This document shows positions 27,520 through 36,472 of a stretch of 64,000 bases of DNA, piece by piece. The notes under the pieces are model-generated. The model searched no databases and was not told the origin of the DNA. It worked only from the letters and a program-made list of their open reading frames with translations. The position numbers were made by a program, and so were the translations under genes. Position 1 is the first letter of the stretch. Each line of letters starts with the position of its first letter. Source of the DNA: Psychrobacter sp. NG254 (GTDB lineage Bacteria > Pseudomonadota > Gammaproteobacteria > Pseudomonadales > Moraxellaceae); assembly GCF_015277735.1 (NCBI RefSeq), contig NZ_JADHDA010000005.1:248001-312000 (forward strand), in the 5' to 3' direction.

Positions 27520-28164
27520 ATGCGCGGAGTTAATAAAGTTATCATCATTGGTAACCTTGGAGCAGACCCTGAGGCACGTCAATTCAATAATGGCGGTAGC
27601 GTGACCAATATCTCGGTTGCGACATCAGAGCAGTGGACAGACAAACAAAGTGGTGAAAAAAGAGAAGCGACGGAATGGCATCGTATTTCGCTGTTTAACC
27701 GCTTGGGTGAAATCGCGGCACAGTATCTGCGTAAAGGCAGTAAAGTCTATATCGAAGGCAGTCTGCGCACGCGTAAATATCAAGATCCCAATGGACAAGA
27801 TCGTTATATCACCGAGATTCGTGCTGAGCAAATGCAGATGTTAGATGGCCAAACTGGCGGTGGTCAAGGTGGAGAGAGCTTTGGTGGTCAGAACCAAGGT
27901 AATAGTGGTGGCTATGGCAATCAAGGTGGCTCAAATCAGGGTTATAACAATCAGAACGGCCAAAACAACTTTGGTCAGCAAGGCAATAATCAGCCAGCCC
28001 AACAAGGTGGCTACAACAATCAAGCGAGTGGCGGTCAAAACAGCTTTAACAATCAAAATGCCCCTGCACCGCAAAATCAGTTCAATCCATCAGCACAGAA
28101 ACCCGCACAGTCTAAGCCTACAGCCATGCCAGATGGCCCAGTGGATGACGATATTCCATTTTGA
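27520..28164 (+). CDS. ssb: Single-stranded DNA-binding protein
   Basis: A 214-residue protein. The OB fold covers about residues 1-110 ([60 protein letters not shown]). A long Gly/Gln/Asn-rich linker with Pro follows. The C-terminal tip is DDDIPF, which docks repair and replication proteins. The linker is repetitive at the DNA level, giving spurious open frames in other phases. AAAGGA is eight bases before the ATG, and a short terminator follows. Confidence 0.98.
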   Translation: MRGVNKVIIIGNLGADPEARQFNNGGSVTNISVATSEQWTDKQSGEKREATEWHRISLFNRLGEIAAQYLRKGSKVYIEGSLRTRKYQDPNGQDRYITEIRAEQMQMLDGQTGGGQGGESFGGQNQGNSGGYGNQGGSNQGYNNQNGQNNFGQQGNNQPAQQGGYNNQASGGQNSFNNQNAPAPQNQFNPSAQKPAQSKPTAMPDGPVDDDIPF

Positions 28165-28202
28165 GGAATACATGATTAAGTAATGTTGATTAAGTTAGAT
28201 AG

Positions 28203-28228
28203 AGCCCTGCTAATTGTGGGGCTTTTTA
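28203..28228 (+). terminator. ssb terminator
   Basis: AGCCC and GGGCT arms enclose a short loop and are followed by TTTTT, 38 bases after the ssb stop. Confidence 0.75.
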
Positions 28229-28885
28229 ATGCCCAATTGTAAATCAATGAGTGTAAGAGAGATGAGTATTAAAGGTAATCTAATTTCAATATTCACAAAC
28301 TTTCAGAATGCCATTAAATCACTTATTAAGTCCGAGTATATTTAATATAAGTGAATTTTTGTTTGTATTGGTTATGACTATATATTCTTATTATTATAGC
28401 TTCTATACGCTCAACAGTTTAACGCTATTAAATAAAAAACCTTTCATACTCTGTATTGACCGTTCATACTATCTGAATCGGTTAACGATAACAGTTGTAT
28501 TAATAAGTTGATATAATATTATTAATATAACTGTTATCGAAATATCAGATATTGTCACCAAGTCCTGTGATTATGATTAGAAACATGCTCATGATTGATA
28601 ATGATGCTTTCCCAGTCATTAACAGTATTGTTTACACGCCTATGTCCAGTAGCTTCAATGCGCTCTTAAATTGAATCAGTTGTATATTTTGCACCAAGAG
28701 CTATTTTTGAGATATAACGACGTGACAAGTTTTTGATAACGTCATGAAAAACTGTTTAATAGAAATTTTGTTTAGTTTTCTATTAAATGTTTAAGTTGAT
28801 TATTATTGTAATAAATAGCGATATATTCAGTACCTGTTATTATTGATTGGCTTTAATAGTATAAGATATAATAAATTAACCTATC

Positions 28886-28992
28886 TATAGTCATTCCACT
28901 ATAAAATTATTACTGCGTTAACTTCGCTTGAAGTATTTAATATACATCTACGCTCGGTTGCCTCGTACTACTTTTAAATTGAATCGACTATA
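28886..28992. mobile_element. MITE-like element with terminal inverted repeats
   Basis: The ends TATAGTCATTCCACTATAAA and (reverse complement of the right end) TATAGTCGATTCAATTTAAA form about 20-base imperfect inverted repeats starting and ending with TA. The 107-base interior has no gene. It resembles small palindromic elements scattered in Moraxellaceae genomes, which is recall and not checked. Confidence 0.6.
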
Positions 28993-29016
28993 ATAATAAA
29001 TGATTAGTTTACCCAC

Positions 29017-29063
29017 GTTCATAATGAACAATAATGCCTCTATAGAGGTGATACTTTCATCAC
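29017..29063. promoter_or_regulatory. Stacked palindromes upstream of the H-NS-like gene
   Basis: Three inverted repeats follow each other: GTTCATAATGAAC (29017-29029), CCTCTATAGAGG (29037-29048) and GTGAT-N6-ATCAC (29048-29063). They end 15 bases before the ATG, which places them in the leader or over the promoter. They could be operators or a leader RNA fold. Confidence 0.5.
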
Positions 29064-29078
29064 ACAATTGGATCGACT

Positions 29079-29402
29079 ATGAGTAAAAATAACGCAATTG
29101 ATTTAGAAAACCTAAATGTAGATGAGTTACGGGCCATCACTGAAAATGCTCAGCAACTGATTGCAAAAAAGCAACATCAGCGCCTGTATGATGCTTACAT
29201 GCAGTTCGAAAAAATTGCAGAAGAGAGCAATGCAAGCATTGAAGAGATTTTGAAAGCGGGTGAAACGCTAGAGAAAAAACGCAATATCAAATATCGTAAC
29301 ACTGATGATAACAACGAAACGTGGACTGGCCGTGGCCGCAAACCTACTTGGTTAGTAGAAGCGCTTGCTGCAGGACGCAATATTGAAGATTTTGCTATCT
29401 AA
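29079..29402 (+). CDS. H-NS-like nucleoid-associated protein
   Basis: A 107-residue protein of the H-NS histone family. The first 65 residues are helical with charged heptads and should form the oligomerisation domain. The C-terminal AT-hook-like motif is ETWTGRGRKPTWLVEALAAG, the DNA-binding signature. It probably silences AT-rich DNA such as the patch at 20 kb. It is followed by a strong terminator and preceded by a large AT-rich region with palindromes, which suggests autoregulation. That is inference. Confidence 0.92.
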   Translation: MSKNNAIDLENLNVDELRAITENAQQLIAKKQHQRLYDAYMQFEKIAEESNASIEEILKAGETLEKKRNIKYRNTDDNNETWTGRGRKPTWLVEALAAGRNIEDFAI

Positions 29403-29524
29403 TAAGATAGATTGTTGTAGTACGGCATAGCACAGCTAAAGTACATGGCACCGCTCATCAGCTTTGTGATAATGGTTGATTTACAATCATTTAGCGATAA
29501 ACGATGACGATGGTCAGCCAATAA

Positions 29525-29577
29525 AAGTCAGTATCTATATTGCCAATATTTTGGTAAAAAGATACTGGCTTTTTTTC
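29525..29577 (+). terminator. Terminator of the H-NS-like gene
   Basis: AGTCAGTATCT pairs with AGATACTGGCT (one wobble) around a loop holding a second small stem (GCCAA/TTGGT), then seven T residues. Confidence 0.85.
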
Positions 29578-29643
29578 TGTCATCTATAGGCCATTGTTTG
29601 TTATGATAATGACGTTTTTGACTTATATAAGAGTTGTGCCACC

Positions 29644-30471
29644 GTGCCCCAAGTATCTGAGTTGTCTCATAAACGCCCTCGCAAGCTCTGGTGGCTAATA
29701 GGGTTTGTATTGTTTGCGCTATTTGCACTATTGCAGATGCCAGCAGCATGGCTACTTGAGAAATATGCACCCAACACGCCCTATGTACAGCATGTGTCTG
29801 GTAATGTATGGCAAGGCTCAGCCATCTGGCAGCTTCCTGTATCGTCGACGCCGCTCACAGGGATGGCTGAATGGACATGGCAGCCATGGCAACTGCTCAC
29901 CGGTAAGCTTGGCGCAGATGTCAATATTAACTCTGAGCAAACCAGATTAGAGGGACAAGTAAAACTAGGTTTTAGCTCGTGGCAAGTGGACAATATGAGC
30001 GGCAAAATCGCACCTGAGACCCTAGCGAGTGTGGTTGATTGGCAATTGCCCAATACCCCCATTCAGGTCAATGCCGTGTCACTAAAACGTCAGGCTGGCG
30101 ACAATGAAGCAGCTAATAGTGACTCTGCCAAAACAACAGCAGGTTTCAGTGATGTCGAGGGTCAGCTGACATGGGTAGGTGGTGAAGTGGGTTATCCGAG
30201 TGGCGGTAAGGTTTTTTACATCACCATGCCTGCGCTGCACGCTGAGTTGAGTGCTGAGCAAAAAAACAATAAAAACCTGCTACATATTAATTTGCTAAAC
30301 AATCAAGACAAGCGTTTGGGTGATTTGTATCTCGATGGCGACAATGTGCTCGATGTCAGCCTGACCCAGCGCCTACTAGAGAATATGCCTGAGTATAAAG
30401 GCCAAGCGCCGCAAGATACGCCAGTGGTGAGTGTACGTCAGCCACTGCTCACTGGGTTGGGGGTGAACTAG
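29644..30471 (+). CDS. gspN: Type II secretion system protein N
   Basis: A 275-residue inner membrane protein of the GspN family, with one N-terminal helix (LWWLIGFVLFALFALLQMPAAWL) and a beta-rich periplasmic part. The conserved APNTPYVQHVSGNVWQGSA and GMAEWTWQPWQLL are typical. GspN is an accessory part of the secretion machine, linked to GspC. The start is GTG, as no ATG or other start fits. gspC begins at the base after its stop. The gspN-gspC-gspD order without gspE-M nearby is also seen in Acinetobacter. Confidence 0.88.
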   Translation: MPQVSELSHKRPRKLWWLIGFVLFALFALLQMPAAWLLEKYAPNTPYVQHVSGNVWQGSAIWQLPVSSTPLTGMAEWTWQPWQLLTGKLGADVNINSEQTRLEGQVKLGFSSWQVDNMSGKIAPETLASVVDWQLPNTPIQVNAVSLKRQAGDNEAANSDSAKTTAGFSDVEGQLTWVGGEVGYPSGGKVFYITMPALHAELSAEQKNNKNLLHINLLNNQDKRLGDLYLDGDNVLDVSLTQRLLENMPEYKGQAPQDTPVVSVRQPLLTGLGVN

Positions 30472-31374
30472 ATGGCTGATGTCACCGCAAGCTTAAAGCC
30501 CATCGTTAATACCCTCAATCGTTTCTCAGGTTGGCTGTTATTATTAGCCATTGCTTGGCTGTGCTGGACTGCTGCGCGTTTGCTGTGGCTGTTGCTAGCC
30601 GCGCCACTGGCACCGACACTGCCGTTAGCACCTTTGCAAAGCAATGCAAAATCAGCCAACGATTCTAGCGGCTTGTTTGCAATATTTGCCGACCCTGACC
30701 CGATTGCAGCGGCAGTACAGCCTCCGCCCAATGTGGAGCTCAAAGGTGTGCTACTAGCAATGCCTGAGAGTATGTCGTCAGCCTTATTGGATATCAATGG
30801 TGAGGTAAAAAACTATCGAATTGGTGACGGTCTCAAAGACACAGGCTATATATTGGTCGCGGTCGATTGGAATTCAGTTATTATCGCTGATGCCAATGAC
30901 AAAGAAATGGTCATAAAAATGCCAGATGCTATGGTACTAGACCAAAGCGATATGATGATGGGGGCTATTAGCAATCAGCGTTTGCCGAACAGCAACAATA
31001 GCATGCTACCCGCAGCGCCTCAGCCAGTACAGGATACACCGCCTGAAGCAACAGAGCCGACTGGTGAGCCAAGCCCGCAGTCTGCTATCGAAGAAGCGGT
31101 CACCGCGTTGCAAGAAAACCCTGCCAGCTATCTAAGTAGAATGGGGGTGATGGCATCCGGTGAGAGCTATCAAGTCACGGCGGCAATGCCCTCAAAGCTA
31201 CGTAACCGTCTAGGGCTTGAGCCAGGTGACAAAGTGCTGACCGTTAACGGGCAAAGCGTGGGTAATAACCCTGCTCAAGATGCAGGTGTCTTACAGCAAG
31301 TGCAACAAGCGGGCGAGGCACAAATAGAGGTTCAGCGTGGTGATCAGGTCATTACGATTCGCCAGCAGTTTTAA
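30472..31374 (+). CDS. gspC: Type II secretion system protein C
   Basis: A 300-residue inner membrane protein that connects the inner-membrane platform to the secretin. One helix lies near residues 18-42. The homology region that touches the secretin is visible at LKGVLLAMPESMSSALLDINGEVKNYRIGDGL. A Pro/Glu-rich linker follows, then a C-terminal PDZ-like domain (LGLEPGDKVLTVNGQSVGN). GGGGGTG before the ATG is the ribosome site, inside the end of gspN. The downstream gspD is 157 bases away. Confidence 0.9.
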   Translation: MADVTASLKPIVNTLNRFSGWLLLLAIAWLCWTAARLLWLLLAAPLAPTLPLAPLQSNAKSANDSSGLFAIFADPDPIAAAVQPPPNVELKGVLLAMPESMSSALLDINGEVKNYRIGDGLKDTGYILVAVDWNSVIIADANDKEMVIKMPDAMVLDQSDMMMGAISNQRLPNSNNSMLPAAPQPVQDTPPEATEPTGEPSPQSAIEEAVTALQENPASYLSRMGVMASGESYQVTAAMPSKLRNRLGLEPGDKVLTVNGQSVGNNPAQDAGVLQQVQQAGEAQIEVQRGDQVITIRQQF

Positions 31375-31417
31375 AAAATGGATTTTTAGCAACGTGTGCT
31401 CGTCAATCATTCAGCTC

Positions 31418-31513
31418 ATACTAAGCTCATTACATATGAAGTTTCGTATATACCAAGCTCCGTAAATACTAAGCTTCTTACACATCAGACTCAGCACATA
31501 CTAAGCAATATCA
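31418..31513 (+). repeat. Imperfect 16-bp tandem array in the gspD leader
   Basis: Units begin at 31418, 31450, 31466 and 31498 with ATACTAAGC or ATACCAAGC. Degraded units fill the intervals at 31434 (ATATGAAGT) and 31482, so the spacing is always a multiple of 16. The array ends 18 bases before the gspD ATG and lies in the only wide gap of the operon. Confidence 0.75.
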
Positions 31514-31531
31514 CTGTAGGTAATCATCAAT

Positions 31532-33775
31532 ATGGTAAGTGTTCATAAGTTTTCAGCCACACCTCTACACCGTGTCATGCAGCGCCTCATGCGCTTGTGC
31601 CGTCCTCTTTGCCTAGCGATACCCTTGTGGGCGGCCAATACAGGCCTTGCGAGTGCTGAGAGCTGGAAGGTCAACTTACAAGATGCTGATATTAAAGCCT
31701 TCATCAATGAAGTGGCCACCATCACTGACCAAAACTTTGTCCTTGATCCACGTATCAACGGCAATGTAACGGTCATCTCTAACAAAGCTTTATCTCGTGA
31801 TGAGATTTATCAGCTGTTTTTGAGTGTGATGCAGGTCAATGGTATCGCTGCGATTGAGTCGGGGACGACGACTAAACTGGTGCCAGACAATGTGGCCAAG
31901 CAGTCTGGTGTGGCAGTCGATTTGCGCGGTGATAGTGTCGGTGAGGCCTTAGCAACTCGAGTTATCTATCTGACCAACACTCAAGCGGCAGAAGTATTAG
32001 GTGTCATCAGACCATTGATGCCGCAGTCTGCTCATGCGGCTGCAGTGCCTGGGGTCAACGCGCTGGTATTGTCTGATCGCGCTGATAGCCTCAATCAATT
32101 GACTGCCCTCATCCGTGATTTGGATAGCAATGTCAATGACAGCTTGCAAGTGATCCCACTACGTCACGTCGATGCTGAACGTATGATGGAGTTGATCAGC
32201 GCATTGGTTGCAAGTGCTGGTAGCGGGCAAGCACAAGGTGGCAATAATCAACTCAAAGTCATCGCTGATACATCGAGCGATAGGCTGTTGGTCAAAGGCA
32301 GTCCTGAGATGATTGCTAAAGTTCAGGAGATGGTTAACCAGCTAGACACGACGCCGACGAGACGACTGAGTGGTTTGAGAGTATTTCGATTGAAATATGC
32401 GAGCGCCAGTCATATTGCCGATATGCTACGAGGATTATTGGCCAATCAATCTATTAATAGTGCGGGCGCAACGTCAACGTTAGAAACTGCTTCGTTAAAT
32501 AATGCCAGTAGTACAGCCGCTCCGATCAGTAATACGGCGAGTAGCAGTGTCGGCAGTACCAGCACGGCAACAGTACCAGCCAGTAGTACTAGTGGTTCAA
32601 GCACAGGTATTGGCGGACGCCCGTTTAGCATCATCGCGGATGAAACGCAAAACTCAGTCATCGTCAATGCTGCGCCTGAATTGATGTTTGAGATTGAAGA
32701 TGCGGTCAATCAGTTGGACAATCGCCGTGCTCAAGTATTGATTCAAGCCGCTATCGTCGAAGTCTCAGGTGATGATGCCACGCAGCTTGGTGTGCAGTGG
32801 GCACTTGGTAATGCCAACAGTGGGTATGGCGTGGTGAACTTTAATAATGTGGGTGCAAGTGCGACAACGATTGCCGCTGCTGCCTTAGCTGGTAGTAGTA
32901 CAGGGATTAGCGCTGCTGCAAGCTCGATTGCTGGTGCGTTGATTGGCATCGGTGACAGCCGAAAAGACAGTCAGGGCAACACTGCGTTTTATGGGGCTAT
33001 CTTACAGGCGCTTGATTCGTCTACCAGTGCTAACCTGCTGTCTATGCCGTCTATTTTGACCTTGGATAACGAAAAAGCAAGCATTTTGGTTGGTCAAAAC
33101 GTGCCTTTCGTTACAGGCTCATTTACGACCAGCGGCAATGATTCTAGCAATCCATTTCAGACGATTGATCGCCAAGATATTGGTATCAATCTAAACGTTA
33201 TCCCCCATATTGGTGACAATGGCACCGTACGTCTAGAGGTATCCCAAGAGGTATCGTCAGTGGTACCGGGCAGTACTGGCAATGCAAGTGGTTTGATTAC
33301 CAATAAGAGCCTGATTAACACCACTATCTTGGCTGATGATCAGCAGACCATTGCGTTGGGCGGATTGATGCGCGATAACAGCACGACAATCCAACAAAAA
33401 GTCCCAGGGCTGGGCAATGTTCCTTTGATCGGTAGGTTGTTTCGCTCTGATAATGACAGCACCCAAAAGAGCAACTTGATCATATTTTTGCAGCCGACTA
33501 TTTTGCGTGATGGCGGCGCGGTCGCAAGTATCACTGAACGTAAATTCAATCAAATGCGAGTATTGCAATTGGTTATTGATAAAAACGGCACAATCAAACA
33601 ATTGCCACTGAGTGGTACAGAAGGTTGGAACGGTGATGTCAGCGCAGATTATGAATTGATGCCGCTAAACCCGCTGGTGCCTAAACGTAACCAAGTCCCA
33701 AAACCTGCTACTCAGGGTTTTACGAAAGTACAGAGTCCAGATAGTAGTATCACCACCTATCCTCTCAGTCGTTAA
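31532..33775 (+). CDS. gspD: Type II secretion system secretin
   Basis: A 747-residue outer membrane secretin. The signal ends near NTGLASA. The N0 domain begins ESWKVNLQDADIKAFINEV. N1-N3 repeats follow with VIPLRHVDAERMMELISALV and LRVFRLKYASASHIADMLRG. A Ser/Thr/Ala-rich insert (about residues 305-365) interrupts N3. The secretin core shows SMPSILTLDNEKASILVGQNVPF, IGINLNVIPHIGDNGTVRLEV, and QTIALGGLMRDN with KVPGLGNVPLIGRLF. About 65 residues follow the core and may bind a pilotin. The 5' leader carries a 16-bp repeat array. Confidence 0.96.
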   Translation: MVSVHKFSATPLHRVMQRLMRLCRPLCLAIPLWAANTGLASAESWKVNLQDADIKAFINEVATITDQNFVLDPRINGNVTVISNKALSRDEIYQLFLSVMQVNGIAAIESGTTTKLVPDNVAKQSGVAVDLRGDSVGEALATRVIYLTNTQAAEVLGVIRPLMPQSAHAAAVPGVNALVLSDRADSLNQLTALIRDLDSNVNDSLQVIPLRHVDAERMMELISALVASAGSGQAQGGNNQLKVIADTSSDRLLVKGSPEMIAKVQEMVNQLDTTPTRRLSGLRVFRLKYASASHIADMLRGLLANQSINSAGATSTLETASLNNASSTAAPISNTASSSVGSTSTATVPASSTSGSSTGIGGRPFSIIADETQNSVIVNAAPELMFEIEDAVNQLDNRRAQVLIQAAIVEVSGDDATQLGVQWALGNANSGYGVVNFNNVGASATTIAAAALAGSSTGISAAASSIAGALIGIGDSRKDSQGNTAFYGAILQALDSSTSANLLSMPSILTLDNEKASILVGQNVPFVTGSFTTSGNDSSNPFQTIDRQDIGINLNVIPHIGDNGTVRLEVSQEVSSVVPGSTGNASGLITNKSLINTTILADDQQTIALGGLMRDNSTTIQQKVPGLGNVPLIGRLFRSDNDSTQKSNLIIFLQPTILRDGGAVASITERKFNQMRVLQLVIDKNGTIKQLPLSGTEGWNGDVSADYELMPLNPLVPKRNQVPKPATQGFTKVQSPDSSITTYPLSR

Positions 33776-33822
33776 AACCTCAATGGTTTGATGGTCTAGT
33801 TCATTAATAGTTCATATTCTAA

Positions 33823-33870
33823 GCAAGCTAATGTACGAGGTAATGAAAATTACTTCGTACATTAGCTTGC
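33823..33870. repeat. 22-bp hairpin with GAAA loop downstream of gspD
   Basis: GCAAGCTAATGTACGAGGTAAT pairs with the following copy in reverse over 22 positions with one mismatch, and the loop is GAAA. No T run follows, so a simple terminator is unlikely. It lies 48 bases after the gspD stop. Confidence 0.85.
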
Positions 33871-33978
33871 GTATTCATAACACAGATAAACACAGTGACA
33901 GTTATATTGACGTATATTGGGCATTACTGACCTATAATAGGGTAGTAATGCCTAACATACGTTAAGCCGAGTCAAAAA

Positions 33979-34236
33979 ATGACAAATCAAATGATAACTC
34001 GTAAGTATTCGCGTAAATGGCTTGTTTTGAGTGCAGTTGCCACCGCTTTATTAATCATACCGAGACGCAGTAGCCGAAAATCTGGTACCTCTATGCCCAA
34101 TAATCAGATATCTAATAATCATATACCCGATAAACAGGGCATAAAAATAGACGATGTCGATACGGATGGTTCGGTTGAGAGTAGTGATATGAGTGATCAC
34201 AGCAAACCTAGTGAAAACAGAGCTATTATTGATTGA
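33979..34236 (+). CDS. Small hypothetical protein with N-terminal hydrophobic segment
   Basis: An 85-residue frame. A short hydrophobic stretch (WLVLSAVATALLIIP) follows basic residues, and the rest is polar, Asn/Ser/Asp-rich and probably disordered. No family is recognised. A TATAAT-like box at 33933 and a weak TTGACG at 33907 (20-base gap) lie upstream, but the ribosome site is poor. It may be real, small and exported, or a chance frame. Confidence 0.4.
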   Translation: MTNQMITRKYSRKWLVLSAVATALLIIPRRSSRKSGTSMPNNQISNNHIPDKQGIKIDDVDTDGSVESSDMSDHSKPSENRAIID

Positions 34237-34388
34237 AGACAGCAACCGAGGTTTTTGATACATCACAAGTTTTTTAGATACCTACTTTTTTAACCGTTAT
34301 AGGGTTAATTTATAGATTGCTGAGTAGCATAAGAGCAACAAACGTATGAACGAGAAATTGTTGTAAGCACCGATTTTGGAGTAGATTT

Positions 34389-35402
34389 ATGGCTGATATT
34401 AATTCGTCCCTTGAGATCAAGCAACTCGTAAAGGCCGAAAAAGAACAGATCAATAGTCATGCTTTTATCGATACCCATACCCACTTTGACGCACCTGTAT
34501 TTGATATTGACCGAGCACAGCAAGTGCAGCAGGCATACAAGAAAGGTGTGCGTCATCTAGTGCTGGTCGGTTATCTATATCAATATTTTGAGCGGATGTA
34601 TGACACCAAACAAGCAATCAGTCAGCTTTTTAGTACTGAGTTTGGTGGGCAAGACAATGACAATGCTCATCTTCACACCCATATTGCATTAGGTCTACAT
34701 CCTCTTTATATTGACCAGCATACAGAGGAGCATCTAACCCAGTTAGAACAGCTGATTGTTGAGCGTCGACCATTGGCCATTGGTGAGATTGGACTGGATA
34801 CTTTTAATCATGAGATGAAATCGCCTGACATATTTGCTAAGCAAAAGCGATTTTTTGAGGCGCAGCTAGATCTAGCAGTGCGCCATCAGCTACCCGTAAT
34901 GCTACATATCCGTAAGGCGCATGCTGAAGCGTTGGCTATATTGAAAGCAAATGTCTATGATGCCCATAAGTTGGGCGGTATCGCGCACAGTTTTAGTGGT
35001 GGTATACAAGAAGCCAAGGCTTTTGTGAAGCTAGGTTTTAAGCTTGGTGTGACGGGTCAAATCACTAATCCTAATGCCAAAAAGTTACGTCGTGCTATTG
35101 TAGCAGCGGTTGATAGTTATGGTATTGAGTGCTTAGTAATAGAGACTGACTGTCCAGATATGACGCCGATTATGTGTCAAACCATAGACCACGCTCATGA
35201 CCTATCGGAACGAAGCTCAGGTGCCAAATCCGATAACGGTGCGATACATGATCGGAATGTACCAGCCAATTTACCCTGGGTATTGTCCAGCTTAAGTGAG
35301 CTATTAGGTATATCCCATGCTAGACTTGTCAGACAATTATGGCAAAACAGCTGTGATGCTCTAAAGGTCGAATGGAGCTATCCAATTAATAGCCCAGAGT
35401 AA
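34389..35402 (+). CDS. TatD family metal-dependent hydrolase
   Basis: A 337-residue TIM-barrel hydrolase, likely a deoxyribonuclease by family. Metal ligands are visible: FIDTHTHFDAPVFD near residue 25, the catalytic Glu in LAIGEIGLDTF, MLHIRKAH with His, GGIAHSFSGG, and ETDCPDMTP. It is about 70 residues longer than Escherichia coli TatD, with an extra N-terminus and inserts (LFSTEFGGQDNDNAHLH and a stretch near residue 275). GGAG lies seven bases before the ATG. It is not in an operon with the next gene, 190 bases away. Confidence 0.9.
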   Translation: MADINSSLEIKQLVKAEKEQINSHAFIDTHTHFDAPVFDIDRAQQVQQAYKKGVRHLVLVGYLYQYFERMYDTKQAISQLFSTEFGGQDNDNAHLHTHIALGLHPLYIDQHTEEHLTQLEQLIVERRPLAIGEIGLDTFNHEMKSPDIFAKQKRFFEAQLDLAVRHQLPVMLHIRKAHAEALAILKANVYDAHKLGGIAHSFSGGIQEAKAFVKLGFKLGVTGQITNPNAKKLRRAIVAAVDSYGIECLVIETDCPDMTPIMCQTIDHAHDLSERSSGAKSDNGAIHDRNVPANLPWVLSSLSELLGISHARLVRQLWQNSCDALKVEWSYPINSPE

Positions 35403-35593
35403 GTGTTTAAAATGACAGTCCAGAGCAATTGTTATCTTTTATTTCTCTATAATGACTCTCTAAAACCATGGTCTAAGCAGTTGATTGCCTAGATATTCGA
35501 CTGTCTCAATATATTAGACCTAGCTAGCTAGATATACAGCAACACCAGTCGCCACGAGCCTATTTAAAATCTGAAAAGAGCACTTGATGCATT

Positions 35594-36463
35594 ATGAATG
35601 AAACCACACAATTTGAGTCGTTAGTGATTGACGACACTGATACGGTAAAAGATGAGTTAAATCAAGACAGTGAGCAATTCGATCGCCGTTTTCAAGGAAC
35701 CCGAACGCTCTATGGGTCAGAGTCTGTAGATGTTTTTGCTGCTGCTCATGTCTATATTATCGGAGTGGGCGGTGTTGGTTCTTGGGCAGCTGAGGCATTG
35801 GCTCGTACTGCAGTAGGGACCATCACCTTGGTTGACTTGGATGTATTGGTCGCTTCCAATGTCAATCGGCAACTGCCTGCATTGGACAGGACTTTTGGTC
35901 AAAGCAAAATCGAGGCGATGGCGGATCGTATGGCTGAGATTAATCCCAACCTCACCTTAAACCTAATTGATGACTTTTTGACCGTAGATAACGTGGCAAC
36001 GCTACTACCCAGTCGCGATGAGGCTAAAGCTGCTGCTGATCAGGGCAGACCAATTGTTATCTTGGATTGTGTCGATGATATGAATGCCAAATTAGCAATT
36101 GCCTTGCATTGCCGATTTAATAAATTAAAGCTAATCTGTGCAGGCGGGGCAGGTGGCAAAACAGACCCCAGTCAAATCAGAGTCAGTGACTTACGCGACA
36201 GCTATCAAGATCCATTGCTTGCTAAACTACGTAACAAGCTGCGTCACGAAAAAGGGATTAATAGTGCCCTCAAAGACAAGTTCGGTATCAAATGTGTCTA
36301 CTCTACAGAGCCACCCAAGGTAGACAAAAGCTGCCAAGTAGGCGGATTACAGTGCGGTGGTTATGGTTCAGCAGTTGTTGTCACATCGGTCGTCGCGATG
36401 GTGATGGTGAGTGAAGCGTTACAATTATTGATAAAGCAGGCGATGCGTAAACCAATCGCCTGA
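35594..36463 (+). CDS. tcdA: tRNA threonylcarbamoyladenosine dehydratase
   Basis: A 289-residue E1-like enzyme that cyclises t6A37 to ct6A in tRNA. The adenylation domain shows VYIIGVGGVGSWAAEALARTA, the nucleotide loop VDLDVLVASNVNRQLPAL, and DCVDDMNAKLAIALHC. Later blocks include ICAGGAGGKTDPSQIRVSDL, VDKSCQVGGLQCGGYGS and YSTEPPK. Residues 1-25 are a polar extension. The hybrid histidine kinase starts 10 bases after its stop, so the two may share a transcript. Confidence 0.93.
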   Translation: MNETTQFESLVIDDTDTVKDELNQDSEQFDRRFQGTRTLYGSESVDVFAAAHVYIIGVGGVGSWAAEALARTAVGTITLVDLDVLVASNVNRQLPALDRTFGQSKIEAMADRMAEINPNLTLNLIDDFLTVDNVATLLPSRDEAKAAADQGRPIVILDCVDDMNAKLAIALHCRFNKLKLICAGGAGGKTDPSQIRVSDLRDSYQDPLLAKLRNKLRHEKGINSALKDKFGIKCVYSTEPPKVDKSCQVGGLQCGGYGSAVVVTSVVAMVMVSEALQLLIKQAMRKPIA

Positions 36464-36472
36464 TATTATTTA

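Larger units (their letters stand above)
28165..29078. other. Large AT-rich intergenic region upstream of the H-NS-like gene
   Basis: A 914-base gap. It holds the ssb terminator at its left end, a MITE-like element at 28886-28992, and three inverted repeats in the last 65 bases. A 67-codon frame at 28308-28511 has no family match or ribosome site and was not accepted. The rest is very AT-rich DNA of the kind H-NS-like proteins bind, so it may be the control region of the downstream gene. Confidence 0.55.

Noticed and set aside
28308-28511. 67-codon open frame in the gap after ssb
   Set aside because: No ribosome site, no family match and biased AT-rich composition; likely chance in AT-rich DNA.
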